DNA from: Alteromonas genovensis
GTDB taxonomy: Bacteria > Pseudomonadota > Gammaproteobacteria > Enterobacterales > Alteromonadaceae
Length of the DNA: 64,000 nucleotides
Assembly: GCF_010500895.1 (NCBI RefSeq)
Contig: NZ_JAAAWO010000005.1
Location: 276,294-340,293 of the forward strand
Direction: 5' to 3'
Below are positions 29,838 to 39,694 of this stretch, piece after piece (position 1 is the stretch's first letter; every line of letters begins with the position of its first letter). Under the pieces are notes generated by a model. The model had not been told where the DNA came from. It was given only the letters and a program-made list of their open reading frames with translations, and searched no databases. The translations under genes were made by a program, and so were the position numbers.

Positions 29838-31019
29838 TTAGCGAGTGCGACTCAGTCCTTTGATGGCCTCGGTGAGCCCTTCTAGCGTCAACCCATACAT
29901 TTTGTCTTCCATAATTTCACGCATAATTTTGATAGACGAGTAATAAGGCCAATAATTTTCAGCCTGAGGGTTGAGCCAAACCGCGTTACTGAAATGGTTT
30001 AATAGCCTTTGCATCCATGCACTGCCCGGCTCTTCATTCCAGTGCTCGACACTGCCACCAGGATAAGTGATTTCATAAGGCCCCATAGTGGCATCCCCCA
30101 CAAAAATCACTTTATAATCTTTGCCGTATCGATGAATAATATCCCATATTGAGATCCGCTCTTTATTACGGCGCAAATTATCCTTCCACACTTCTTCATA
30201 CACGCAGTTATGAAAATAAAAGTATTCCAAGTACTTAAATTCAGACTGCACCGCTGAAAACAGCTCTTGAGTAGTTTTTACATGGGGGTCCATAGAGCCT
30301 CCCACGTCGAAAAACATCAACACTTTAACCGCATTGTGTCTTTCAGGTGCCATATGAATATCCAGCATGCCACCCTTTTTCGCGGTTTCACCAATGGTCG
30401 TTCTAACATCAAGCTCTTCACTCGCACCTGTGCGGGCAAATTTGCGTAGCTTTCGAAGGGCAACCTTAATGTTTCGCGTGCCTAGCTCTACATCTGACGA
30501 CAGGTTTTTGAATTCCCGTTTGTCCCATACCTTAGCAGCTGAGAACTTGCGATTGCCCTTTTGACCAATGCGAACGCCCTCAGAATTATCGCCATAAGCG
30601 CCAAAGGGTGACGTACCGCCCGTGCCTACCCATTTGTTGCCACCTTGGTGACGTTTTTCTTGCTCTTCTAAACGTTTTTTGAGGGTTTCCATAAGCTCAT
30701 CAAGACCACCAGCTTGCCTCAGGGCCTCGCGCTCTTCAGCGCTTAAGTTCTTTTCAAGCTCTTTGCGTAACCATTCCTCAGGGATCTCTTTACCAAATAA
30801 GTCAATTGACTCGACACCTTCAAAATAATTAGCAAAAGCCCGGTCGAACTTATCGTACTGAGTTTCATCTTTTACCATGATGGTGCGCGACAAACTGTAA
30901 AACGCTTCTATATCGGCATACACCACGTGCTTTTCCATTGCCCTGAGTAAATCAAGCAACTCGCGAAGGGTTGTTTTAACCTGATATTTTCGCAGCGTGA
31001 AAAAAAACTGAATAAGCAT
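29838..31019 (-). CDS. VWA domain protein of the CoxE-like type
   Basis: A 393-residue cytosolic protein with a C-terminal von Willebrand A domain; the MIDAS-like motif is FFDVGGSMDPH near 236-246, with Gly replacing the first Ser of the usual DxSxS. An N-terminal helical half contains a coiled-coil-prone Lys/Glu-rich stretch at about 85-125. It starts on the TAATG junction with the MoxR ATPase gene. MoxR-VWA pairs work as chaperone-like complexes for metal-cofactor or protein maturation, but the client here is unknown. Confidence 0.85.
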   Translation of the reverse strand: MLIQFFFTLRKYQVKTTLRELLDLLRAMEKHVVYADIEAFYSLSRTIMVKDETQYDKFDRAFANYFEGVESIDLFGKEIPEEWLRKELEKNLSAEEREALRQAGGLDELMETLKKRLEEQEKRHQGGNKWVGTGGTSPFGAYGDNSEGVRIGQKGNRKFSAAKVWDKREFKNLSSDVELGTRNIKVALRKLRKFARTGASEELDVRTTIGETAKKGGMLDIHMAPERHNAVKVLMFFDVGGSMDPHVKTTQELFSAVQSEFKYLEYFYFHNCVYEEVWKDNLRRNKERISIWDIIHRYGKDYKVIFVGDATMGPYEITYPGGSVEHWNEEPGSAWMQRLLNHFSNAVWLNPQAENYWPYYSSIKIMREIMEDKMYGLTLEGLTEAIKGLSRTR

Positions 31020-31855
31020 TAGCGTCTCGCCATAAAGGCCAGTTTTTCAAACAGGTGAATATCTTGCTCATTTTTCAGCAATGCACCATAAAGTGGTGGA
31101 ATAGATGCTTTCCCATCTTTGTTGTGTAGTGCCTCAGGTGGAATATCCTCAGCGACCAGCAGCTTAAGCCAGTCAATTAGCTCAGAGGTCGATGGCTTTT
31201 TCTTAAGCCCTGGCACATCACGTAGATTGAAAAATGCACCTAATGCTTCGCTCAGCAAATTCTTCTTAAGACTAGGGAAGTGAACATTAACAATCTCTTC
31301 CATATCTTCAGGTGTTGGAAATTGAATATAGTGGAAGAAACAACGGCGCAAGAAAGCGTCGGGCAATTCTTTCTCATTATTGGACGTAATAATCACGATG
31401 GGACGCTGAGCGGCGACAACGCGCTCTTGAGTCTCGTACACATAGAATTCCATTTTATCGAGCTCGAGCAATAAGTCGTTTGGAAACTCGATGTCGGCTT
31501 TGTCTATCTCATCAATGAGCAATACCGGGCGTTTTTCAGCGGTAAATGCTTCCCAAAGCTTTCCTTTAACAATGTAGTTTTTAATATCGTGAACACGATC
31601 GTCGCCAAGCTGTGAATCACGAAGACGGGAAACCGCATCGTATTCGTACAGTCCTTGCTGAGCTTTAGTCGTCGATTTGATATGCCATTGGATAAGCTCA
31701 GTGCCTAAACTTTCAGCGAGCTCTTCAGCAAGCATCGTTTTACCGGTACCTGGCTCGCCCTTGATTAATAAGGGTCGCTCTAGGGTGATAGCTGCGTTTA
31801 CCGCAAGCTGTAAGTCTTTGGTTGCGATGTAATTAGACGTGCCACTAAAAGCCAT
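31019..31855 (-). CDS. MoxR family AAA+ ATPase
   Basis: A 278-residue AAA+ ATPase with Walker A GEPGTGKTML at about 37-46, Walker B VLLIDEIDKAD near 115-125, sensor-1 IVITSNNEKELPDAFLRRC, and a C-terminal lid. This fits the MoxR subgroup paired with VWA proteins. Its stop overlaps the start of the VWA gene by one base, so both are translated together. It is divergent from cysK. Confidence 0.88.
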   Translation of the reverse strand: MAFSGTSNYIATKDLQLAVNAAITLERPLLIKGEPGTGKTMLAEELAESLGTELIQWHIKSTTKAQQGLYEYDAVSRLRDSQLGDDRVHDIKNYIVKGKLWEAFTAEKRPVLLIDEIDKADIEFPNDLLLELDKMEFYVYETQERVVAAQRPIVIITSNNEKELPDAFLRRCFFHYIQFPTPEDMEEIVNVHFPSLKKNLLSEALGAFFNLRDVPGLKKKPSTSELIDWLKLLVAEDIPPEALHNKDGKASIPPLYGALLKNEQDIHLFEKLAFMARR

Positions 31856-32068
31856 TCTTCTTATACTCCGTTTAATTCTTCGTCTTCATGTAATTTAACA
31901 ATAACATATAGCTAAAAAACACTTTGCATTTTTACGTTTGGGGCCAATGATATAGGGGTATAAAGAAATCCCCAAATTCAGGCTATGAATTATTAACTAT
32001 TAAAAAGGTCGTACAGATCACGACTGTTGGGATTTGCTTGCAAATCAAGAACGAGTTAAGGATTAGAA

Positions 32069-33034
32069 ATGAACGTATTTGACGACAATTCTCTTGCGAT
32101 TGGCCGTACGCCATTAGTGAAATTAAATCGCGTTACCTCTGGCAACGTGTACGCAAAAATAGAGTCTCGTAACCCAAGCTTCAGCGTTAAGTGCCGTATT
32201 GGTGCAAACATGGTATGGGATGCGGAAGAACGCGGTGTACTGACTAAAGGTAAAGAGATCGTAGAGCCTACAAGTGGTAATACAGGTATTGCCCTAGCGT
32301 TTGTTGCGGCTTCACGAGGCTATAAGATAACTCTAACCATGCCAAGCAGCATGAGTTTAGAGCGACGTAAACTGCTTAAAGCACTAGGCGCAAACTTAGT
32401 CCTTACCGAAGCGCCAAAAGGCATGAAAGGGGCTGTGGCCGCTGCACAAGAAATTGTGAACTCAGATCCTGACAAGTACGTGTTATTGCAGCAGTTCGAC
32501 AACCCGGCAAACCCAGCCATCCATGAAAAAACCACCGGGCCTGAAATTTGGGAAGACACCGATGGTAAAGTTGATGCTTTCGTCGCTGGCGTAGGTACAG
32601 GCGGCACCATCACCGGTGTAAGTCGTTACCTTAAAAACACTAAAGGTAAAGCCATTACCTCTGTTGCGGTTGAACCAACTGACTCTCCTGTTATTACCCA
32701 AGCACTTGCGGGTGAAGAGTTAACGCCAGGCCCACATAAAATTCAGGGTATTGGTGCAGGATTCATCCCGGGCAACCTTGACCTAAGTCTTATCGACGAA
32801 GTAGAGCAAGTCTCAAACGAAGATTGTATGGATATGGCACGCAAGCTAATGACCGACGAAGGCATATTAGCGGGTATTTCTTCTGGTGCGGCGGTTGTAG
32901 CAGCAAAGCGTTTTGCTGAACGTCCAGAAAATAAAGACAAGATTGTTGTCGTGCTTTTAGCCAGCGCAACTGAGCGTTACTTAAGTAGCCCAATGTTTGC
33001 GGGAGCCTTCGACGAACAAGAAGAAGTGCAATAA
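32069..33034 (+). CDS. cysK: Cysteine synthase A (O-acetylserine sulfhydrylase)
   Basis: CysK makes cysteine from O-acetylserine and sulfide using PLP. The 321-residue protein is close to E. coli CysK from memory: PLP Lys41 in [11 protein letters not shown], the substrate loop [13 protein letters not shown] near 67, PLP phosphate loop [12 protein letters not shown] near 175, and [10 protein letters not shown]. Near the end the usual PSSGERYLS reads ASATERYLS, so three residues of the conserved C-terminal motif differ. AAGGA precedes the ATG. A very strong terminator follows. Confidence 0.94.
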   Translation: MNVFDDNSLAIGRTPLVKLNRVTSGNVYAKIESRNPSFSVKCRIGANMVWDAEERGVLTKGKEIVEPTSGNTGIALAFVAASRGYKITLTMPSSMSLERRKLLKALGANLVLTEAPKGMKGAVAAAQEIVNSDPDKYVLLQQFDNPANPAIHEKTTGPEIWEDTDGKVDAFVAGVGTGGTITGVSRYLKNTKGKAITSVAVEPTDSPVITQALAGEELTPGPHKIQGIGAGFIPGNLDLSLIDEVEQVSNEDCMDMARKLMTDEGILAGISSGAAVVAAKRFAERPENKDKIVVVLLASATERYLSSPMFAGAFDEQEEVQ

Positions 33035-33161
33035 TAGACAAACCTACTGCGAACTAACCTCGCAGAGTGTCGCTAAGGCTAACCTGTTTTAATAGAAAAC
33101 ACGCTTTAGTGCAAAGCATGCATTAATGAAAAAAGGCAGAGCACGCTCTTTTATTGAGAAC

Positions 33162-33202
33162 AAAAGCGAGAAACTTGAAAAAGTTTCTCGCTTTTTTGTT
33201 TT
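33162..33202 (+). terminator. Strong cysK terminator
   Basis: A 15-bp perfect stem (33162-33176 with 33181-33195), a GAAA tetraloop and a long T-rich tail make this one of the clearest terminators in the window. Confidence 0.92.
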
Positions 33203-33336
33203 TGCATTTCGTTTAGCCGCCACATTTTTGGTATTCTTGCATTCAAAGACAATGGGCAGACTAATTTGCGCTAGATAGTGTGCATTACACTTGAGATCAA
33301 ATGCCCTTAAGATTAAACGCCCAGGAGGCTGAAAGA

Positions 33337-33795
33337 ATGAACGCTAATAAGTTGTATATCGTGTTCTGGCTAACCGTTTTGCTAGTGCTAAGCGCATGTG
33401 GTGAGAAGGAAAAGGGAATTGGGCGCTATGGCATGCTTGATGAAAGTACACCTGAATACACTGCCGTTGCCTTTTTAAATAGCGTGTATGAAGATGACAA
33501 TCTAGATAGAGCCATTTCATTATCTAGTGAAAAGATGACTCGCATACTTAAACGCTACCACACCAATAGAAACGTTCAGCGACATCTTCTCAATTTAAAA
33601 TACGACACAGTAATCGTGACACCTCAAACGTCTGGCAGCTTAGGCAGAACCGAGTTTGCGGAGAAATCTACCATTACCGTCTTTTTAAGCGGTATGTATG
33701 GCGATGATAAAATCGAGAAATTACGCAGCTTAGACCTTATAAAAGAAGACGGTGATTGGAAAATCAATAAAATTCATCCCGATACCTATTTATAG
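33337..33795 (+). CDS. Small hypothetical lipoprotein
   Basis: A 152-residue protein with a lipoprotein signal: MNANKLYIVFWLTVLLVLSAC, lipidated Cys at residue 21. The mature part has a fold-like pattern similar to small NTF2/DUF4878-type lipoproteins (TPEYTAVAFLNSVYEDDNLDRAISL, ending DGDWKINKIHPDTYL), but I do not assign a family. The ATG at 33337 has GGAGG nine bases upstream, so the in-frame ATG at 33301 is not the start. Its function is unknown; it stands alone between cysK and the M24 gene. Confidence 0.75.
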   Translation: MNANKLYIVFWLTVLLVLSACGEKEKGIGRYGMLDESTPEYTAVAFLNSVYEDDNLDRAISLSSEKMTRILKRYHTNRNVQRHLLNLKYDTVIVTPQTSGSLGRTEFAEKSTITVFLSGMYGDDKIEKLRSLDLIKEDGDWKINKIHPDTYL

Positions 33796-33878
33796 GCTTT
33801 CTCTTCCTACCCAATCCTAACAAGAGCGTGCTCCATAGTAATAAAAAAACGCTGGCTGACACGCTCTCTTCACCACAT

Positions 33879-35324
33879 CTACTGTATTAAGATAAGAGAA
33901 GTTTGCGGTGGCGTTAGAAATCTAGCACCATCCTCTTGAATGACTACCATATCTTCTACTGAAATAGTCTTAGTTTTTTGATTTTTTCCTTCATGTAAAA
34001 ATGTTGATGTATCTGTATTGTCTTCAGAATAATACCAACTAAAAAAACCATCAAATGCAAAGGTCATATGTCTATCCAATAGTTTATCGGATGCAGGTCT
34101 CACTCCCAAATTGGGCCCGACATCGTGCGCCACATAACCCACTGGGTGACCTGTGCTCCACATAACTGGTAAAGAGCCTGATTGCTGCATAACGTATTGC
34201 TGCGCTTTGTGAACAGCATTACCCTTAGCACCGGGAGTCATGGCGTTAAATGCTGCGTTGCGACCATTGATTGCACTTTTCCAAGCATGCTGAAGTTGCT
34301 CCGGTGGTTGTGCCTCACCCTCTTGCAACACATACGCAAAACGTTGAATGTCAGTGACCCACTGATTAAAAACGCGTATTCCGAAATCTATTTGAATGAC
34401 ATCCCCTCGCTGAATCACTCGATCAGTAGGGTGTGAATGCCCTCTGTCTGGACCGGAATTAACCGCTGGATTCTGACTAGGAGCCCAACCATCTCCTACT
34501 CCCGCGTCCGATATTTTACGCTTTAAGAATTGAGCAATGTCTAGGTCAGTGCTCTTTCCTGGAATAACGGCTTGATAAGCTTCATATTCCCACCTTGAGG
34601 TAATAGCCGCGGCTTTCGCCATGATCTCTATTTCTTCTGGTAACTTTCGCGCAAGCCAATAGTAAATAGCGTCTTCAGCGCTTTTAAATGATATATCAGT
34701 ATCTGTAAAAGCGTCGTTAAGTGCTATATATTGTGAATGGCTTAGTCCATCAGCAAGTGGGTTAACGGTAAAGCTATTAATCCCAATTTGGCCTTTCGTA
34801 TTCTGCTGAGTGAGATACGATGATGCTGCCTCTATCGCGCTTTGTGATTTATCTACGTCGATTACAAAGTCAAACGTACCTAATTCTTTTAACGCCGTTG
34901 ACTCACTCAATGGTGAAAATATCCGTGAAGTCACTGCCTCGGATTCACTATCTTTACTAAAGAGAACCACCGCTGTGCCACCTGCATTTTCACAACCTAC
35001 ATGGTTGGCTAGTGGATCGTTGTTATTCTCGCGGCATATAATTAACCAGTGGTCCAAGTCTGCGGCAGCCATTGCGCCGGGCAATAACGTTCTAATGCGC
35101 TTCTTTCGTATTTCAAGCCAGGGAGATGGCGAATTGAAATACTCGATATATCCTTTTACTTCCTCAGAAGAGGGGATCCTATTTACAGCATTCGGCTCCC
35201 TTGCATAGGACTTTTCAGATAGCAGATTTTCGTCGCTGCTGGTTTGGCCATAGGCATTTTTATAGAGTCCCCCGCTCACTAGTACAATCAATAACAACGG
35301 TATATATCGTTTGTGCGTAATCAT
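33879..35324 (-). CDS. Exported M24 family (Xaa-Pro peptidase-like) protein
   Basis: A 481-residue protein with a signal peptide (residues 1-26, ending KNAYG) and a C-terminal pita-bread domain. Visible metal-ligand candidates are Asp in IQIDFGIRV, Asp in WVTDIQRFAY, His in STGHPVGYVAHD and the last Glu in VVIQEDGARFLT. The usual Glu of the fourth ligand segment seems to be Asp (FAFDGFF). It may therefore be an active periplasmic prolidase-like enzyme or a divergent one. It is transcribed alone and faces the lipoprotein gene. Confidence 0.78.
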   Translation of the reverse strand: MITHKRYIPLLLIVLVSGGLYKNAYGQTSSDENLLSEKSYAREPNAVNRIPSSEEVKGYIEYFNSPSPWLEIRKKRIRTLLPGAMAAADLDHWLIICRENNNDPLANHVGCENAGGTAVVLFSKDSESEAVTSRIFSPLSESTALKELGTFDFVIDVDKSQSAIEAASSYLTQQNTKGQIGINSFTVNPLADGLSHSQYIALNDAFTDTDISFKSAEDAIYYWLARKLPEEIEIMAKAAAITSRWEYEAYQAVIPGKSTDLDIAQFLKRKISDAGVGDGWAPSQNPAVNSGPDRGHSHPTDRVIQRGDVIQIDFGIRVFNQWVTDIQRFAYVLQEGEAQPPEQLQHAWKSAINGRNAAFNAMTPGAKGNAVHKAQQYVMQQSGSLPVMWSTGHPVGYVAHDVGPNLGVRPASDKLLDRHMTFAFDGFFSWYYSEDNTDTSTFLHEGKNQKTKTISVEDMVVIQEDGARFLTPPQTSLILIQ

Positions 35325-35518
35325 TATTCTTTTCCTTTTATCACGTATTGAGAGTTGAGTTTTACATTTAAAAACTCAGACCTGACATTCATTGTTAAAC
35401 GCTACCACCGACCAAGGATTTCACAGCAACTAGGGCGTGTTGAATAAATGTATTCTTTGCTTGGTTTGCTTGTTTATACCTGAGACAATAAAGGTTCACT
35501 CTATAAAGCGACGATCCT

Positions 35519-35758
35519 ATGAAACTTCTAGTTCGCAATCTTGCGAGAACGACCACAGAACAAGAAATTCTTACTCTTTTTTCAGCGCACGGCACTGTAA
35601 ATGAGTGCAGCCTTGTACTTGACAAAGAGACCGGCCAATCAAAAGGTTTTGCCTTTGTTGAGATGGCTGATGCTGACGAGGCTAACAATGCTTTGAAAAG
35701 TCTTCACCACACTACATTGGCAAGTAATAAAATACGGGTAAAACTAGTCCAAGACTAG
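35519..35758 (+). CDS. Single-domain RRM RNA-binding protein
   Basis: The 79-residue protein is one RNA recognition motif: RNP2 LLVRNL at residues 3-8 and RNP1 KGFAFVEM near 42-49, with no glycine-rich tail. Bacterial RRM proteins of this kind are often cold-induced RNA chaperones in cyanobacteria and marine gammaproteobacteria; the role here is inferred. No obvious Shine-Dalgarno sequence precedes the ATG. Confidence 0.88.
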   Translation: MKLLVRNLARTTTEQEILTLFSAHGTVNECSLVLDKETGQSKGFAFVEMADADEANNALKSLHHTTLASNKIRVKLVQD

Positions 35759-35874
35759 GGCTTTTAAAACAAGCGCCCTTACGATTTCACTTTGGCACAT
35801 TGAGTATCTGAACACGTTCTGCTTCCGGCATCCCTCTAGGCTATTACCTTAAGCGGAACAAAAGTAAGTGAGCT

Positions 35875-36831
35875 TTAGATACTCGGGGACCTCAGCTCGA
35901 TAGCTTTTTTGCCAATAAGGCTGGCTAAGCCTACCACCGATACTTCCCATTGAGTGTTTTCGCTGTCTTTAATGGCAACAGTAGCCAAAATACGTGAAAC
36001 ACATCCCATTGCCCGCCCCTGCTCAAAGACGAAGTTAAAAGTTGGATTCACCTTAGTGAGCGCACGCTGGTGTTTGCTGCAATTTTCACTGCTGCTTCCT
36101 TTAGAATCAATCTCTTCAATACTATGCTTAGCTAAATAACAGGCCAAGGCACCACTGGCACTTCCGGTAGCCGATTCTTCCGCGATCCCTAGCAAAGGGG
36201 CGAAGTTTCGACAACTCGCGGTGAGGTTAGACGAGGATTCACAGATCTCAAAGGCGTGAATGCCAACTGCATTATGCTGTCGGCAAAACTCAGTGGTTTT
36301 ATCTGCGTTTAGGTCAATTTTACTTAAATACCCTGTTGGCACAGCCACAATAATATCCGGCAGCCCAGTAGAAACAACTTCAATGGGAAGTTGAGTGGAT
36401 GCCAAAACATCAGGTGAAATTCCAATAAGTTCAGATACATCTTCATAAGGAAGGCGTTGGGTAAACTCTGGCGACTTTTGCTCCATAACGACATTACCGT
36501 CGCCCGTGATACTCACCCCCAACATTCCCGCCTTGGTGCGTTGTGTATAGTCCCCTGCTTGTAATATTCCCTGTTGAAACATCAGTGAGAATGCAGCGAG
36601 AGTGGCATGGCCGCAAAAATCAACTTCACCAGTGACGGTGAAAAATGACAGCGCCAAGTCGGCGTATTCGTCTTTAGAGACAAAGGCAGTTTCAGAATAG
36701 CCCACGGCCTGAGCAACCTTCAGTTTTTCTTCAGCAGACAAGCTATCTGCATTTAGTACCACCCCCGCAGGATTTCCGCCCTCATCAAAAGCGGTAAACG
36801 CATTGACCAAATGCACTTCAATTGTCTTCAT
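35875..36831 (-). CDS. PhzF family isomerase/epimerase-like protein
   Basis: A 318-residue protein of the PhzF fold: N-terminal VHLVNAFTAFDEGGNPAGVVL, the catalytic Glu in VGYSETAFV near 46, and the GHATLAAF motif near 74. There is no phenazine gene cluster around it, so it is one of the many housekeeping PhzF-like proteins with unknown substrate. The ATG at 36831 has GAGGAA eight bases upstream; codons up to 36891 run through the terminator of the M16 gene and are rejected. Confidence 0.85.
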   Translation of the reverse strand: MKTIEVHLVNAFTAFDEGGNPAGVVLNADSLSAEEKLKVAQAVGYSETAFVSKDEYADLALSFFTVTGEVDFCGHATLAAFSLMFQQGILQAGDYTQRTKAGMLGVSITGDGNVVMEQKSPEFTQRLPYEDVSELIGISPDVLASTQLPIEVVSTGLPDIIVAVPTGYLSKIDLNADKTTEFCRQHNAVGIHAFEICESSSNLTASCRNFAPLLGIAEESATGSASGALACYLAKHSIEEIDSKGSSSENCSKHQRALTKVNPTFNFVFEQGRAMGCVSRILATVAIKDSENTQWEVSVVGLASLIGKKAIELRSPSI

Positions 36832-36888
36832 TTGGCATTTCCTCGTTTCAAAAAAAGTTTTAATAAACAATGTAATAAAAGCTACAAA

Positions 36889-36922
36889 CAAAAAAGCCGA
36901 AGCAATATCTGCTTCGGCTTTT
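36889..36922 (-). terminator. Terminator of the M16 peptidase gene
   Basis: AAAAGCCGAAGCA / TGCTTCGGCTTTT form a 13-bp stem with a 5-base loop; on the reverse strand a T-run follows. It separates the M16 gene from the PhzF gene downstream. Confidence 0.85.
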
Positions 36923-36937
36923 ATTATGGGAGTTTGT

Positions 36938-39694
36938 TTAAAGGCTGCTCATATCCTGAACCGTTACAGGTCCAATATCAGCGGCTTCTACTTCCGCCTT
37001 AATCTTCTCAGCATCACCAATAATTAGCCACGTAAGCTTACCTGGTTGTACAACTTGTTTAGCTGCGCTATTTAAGTCGTCAAGGGTTAAGCCATTGTAT
37101 TTTTCTACCAAGCTTTCTGGATAATTAAATTCGCGATTAAACCGACTGCTTGACAATAAGCTACCTAGTACAGCACCTGCTGTCTCATACTGTCCGGGTA
37201 ACGAACGTACCTGATCGAGTCGGGCTCTGTTCAATTCCATTTCAGTAGGTGGGTTGTCACCAAGATAGCCGTTAAGCTCTTTCTTTAGCTCTTCTAGCGA
37301 CGCGCCAGTCTTATCGGTTTGCACTGGTGCATAAACCATGTATGGCCGTTGTCCACGAGCTTCCTGCAAGAATGTGTAAGCACCGTATGCCCACCCTTTA
37401 TCTTCGCGAAGATTCATGTTTACCCGCGCAGTGAATGCGCCGCCGAGCGTTTCGTTCATTGCGTTAATCGCGATGTTATTTTCAACACCCGTTGGTGGTG
37501 CAAGGTGGGCGGCAAGAATGAGTGACTGCTGTGACCCAGGGCGGTCGATAATAATGGCTCGACCTTTTTCAGGCAGCTGTGCTTCGGCAATCTGCTTAGT
37601 CCCTTTTTCACCAGATACTTTCCATTTACCAAACTCTTTTTCTAACGTGGGTTTGATATCGTCAAGGGTTGTATCGCCAACAACAAAAATGGTCGCATTG
37701 TCTGGGCGTAACCACGTGTTTTTAAAGTCGATTAAATCGCTGCGCGTAATTGAAGTCACATCAGGCGCCGTACCTAAACCTGTGAAAGGTATGCCATAGG
37801 CATGATCATCACCGTAAATTAGTGGTGGCAGCAGCGTAAGCGCAATGCTTATTGGGCGTGTCATCTGCTGTGCAATATTGCTGAGTATCAATGTGCGCTG
37901 ACGCTCAATTTCTTCTTTATCAAACGTTGGGTCTTTGAGAATATCGCCAAATAAGGCAAGTGACTCTTCCATATTCTCTTTAAGCATGGACATGCGCACT
38001 GTTGTCGTATCTAAATTTGAGCCGCTATTAAGGTTTGTGCCTAATTGCTCAAGCTCTGCAGCTAATTCGAGCGCGTCGTAACGACCTGCACCTTCATCGA
38101 GCATACCCGTTGCAAAGCTTGCTAAACCAAGTTTGCCGCCCGCATCTGCCGCGTAGCCTGCGTCAAACTGAACCGCAACATTAATAAGCGGCACGGTAGA
38201 ACGCTTTGCGAATACCACATTTATGCCATTTGATAGTGTGGTCTGGGTCACTTCTGGAAAGGTAAGCTGTGTTTCAGCAGCAATATCAGGAAGCCCTGAA
38301 CTGCGGTCAACGCCCTCGCCACTAGCAGCATGCTCTTCAAATGGCACAAAAGTAATCTGGTGCCAGCCATCACCTAACCATTCTTTAGCTGCCGCTTTTA
38401 TCTTCTTAGGCGTTGCATTAGCCAATTCTTTTAGTTCTGTTTTGAAATAAGTAGGGTCACCTGCAATGAATTCACCCGTTGCTAATCTATCGGCTTTACC
38501 ACCAAAGCCGCCAACTTCTTCAAGTCCACGGATGATTGAGGCGCGTCGTTTTGTAGATACCAGCTTAACTTCATCTTTCGTTGGTCCTTTGCGCAAGAAT
38601 TCCTGGATAATTTTATCCATTTCGCGTTCTACTTTTTCTACATCTTCACCCGCAGCCACATCAACACTCAAACCAAAGATGGATGCAATTTGCAGTTCGT
38701 AGTTAAATACTGACGCATTGGTAGCAATCTGTTGATCGTAAACCAACTCTTTGTACATGCGAGAGTTTTTACCATCGCCCAACACACTTGCTGCAATTAA
38801 CAAGTCTGTGGCTTTTGCACTTTTGTTTTCAGGAGACACCCACAAGCGAGAAATACGAGTTTGCGGTACTTTGTCTTGAATAATTTCCCGTGTATTCGCA
38901 GAGCGGCTTGGGATCCAAGATTGCCACTTGGCAAGTGATGGACCGGGCTCAATATCACCGAAGTATTTGTTTACCATCGGTTTGGCCTCTTCGGCATTAA
39001 TATCACCGCTTAGCACCAGGATAGCGTTGTTCGGGCCATAATATTTATTAAACCACGATTTCACGTCATCTAAAGACGCTGAATTCAAATCATCCATAGA
39101 GCCGATAACGTTGTGAGAATAAGGGTGTTCATTGGGAAACAATGCTTTAACAGCATGACCTAAAAACGCGCCGTATGGCTGATCTTCTCTTTGACGCTTT
39201 TCGTTTTGCACTACGCCGCGTTGTTCATCAAGCTTCTCTTGAGTAACTGCACCTAAAAGGTGACCCATGCGATCCGATTCCATCCATAAAATACGGTCTA
39301 ACGCTGGAGTTGGAACGGTTTGAAAATAGTTGGTGCGGTCAAAATTTGTTGTACCATTTAGCCCGGTAGCGCCAGCTTCTTGAAGAGGTCCAAACCACTC
39401 GTCATCGTAGTTTTCAGTGCCGTTGAACATAAGGTGTTCAAAAAGGTGAGCAAAACCAGATTTACCCTCGGGCTCATCCTTCGACCCCACTTTATACCAC
39501 ACCGCCACTGCGACAACGGGGGCTTTGCGATCTTCATGAACAATAACGGTAAGACCGTTATCAATCGTGAACTTTTCATAGCTTATATCAATATCGTCGT
39601 TAGCTACCACGGGGGATATTCCTACCAAGGTAATAGCGACAATACTCAGGCATTTTTTAGAAAACTGCCTCGTAATATGTTTGAACACACTCAT
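36938..39694 (-). CDS. Exported M16 (pitrilysin-like) zinc peptidase
   Basis: A 918-residue periplasmic peptidase with a signal peptide (residues 1-31, ending PVVA) and the inverted zinc motif HLFEH at 83-87, followed by the distal Glu region EKLDEQRGVVQNEKRQR. The second M16 domain (from about residue 480) lacks the zinc motif, as is usual for the two-domain form. It probably degrades small peptides. The ATG has AAGGA upstream and the gene is followed by a strong terminator. Confidence 0.9.
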   Translation of the reverse strand: MSVFKHITRQFSKKCLSIVAITLVGISPVVANDDIDISYEKFTIDNGLTVIVHEDRKAPVVAVAVWYKVGSKDEPEGKSGFAHLFEHLMFNGTENYDDEWFGPLQEAGATGLNGTTNFDRTNYFQTVPTPALDRILWMESDRMGHLLGAVTQEKLDEQRGVVQNEKRQREDQPYGAFLGHAVKALFPNEHPYSHNVIGSMDDLNSASLDDVKSWFNKYYGPNNAILVLSGDINAEEAKPMVNKYFGDIEPGPSLAKWQSWIPSRSANTREIIQDKVPQTRISRLWVSPENKSAKATDLLIAASVLGDGKNSRMYKELVYDQQIATNASVFNYELQIASIFGLSVDVAAGEDVEKVEREMDKIIQEFLRKGPTKDEVKLVSTKRRASIIRGLEEVGGFGGKADRLATGEFIAGDPTYFKTELKELANATPKKIKAAAKEWLGDGWHQITFVPFEEHAASGEGVDRSSGLPDIAAETQLTFPEVTQTTLSNGINVVFAKRSTVPLINVAVQFDAGYAADAGGKLGLASFATGMLDEGAGRYDALELAAELEQLGTNLNSGSNLDTTTVRMSMLKENMEESLALFGDILKDPTFDKEEIERQRTLILSNIAQQMTRPISIALTLLPPLIYGDDHAYGIPFTGLGTAPDVTSITRSDLIDFKNTWLRPDNATIFVVGDTTLDDIKPTLEKEFGKWKVSGEKGTKQIAEAQLPEKGRAIIIDRPGSQQSLILAAHLAPPTGVENNIAINAMNETLGGAFTARVNMNLREDKGWAYGAYTFLQEARGQRPYMVYAPVQTDKTGASLEELKKELNGYLGDNPPTEMELNRARLDQVRSLPGQYETAGAVLGSLLSSSRFNREFNYPESLVEKYNGLTLDDLNSAAKQVVQPGKLTWLIIGDAEKIKAEVEAADIGPVTVQDMSSL

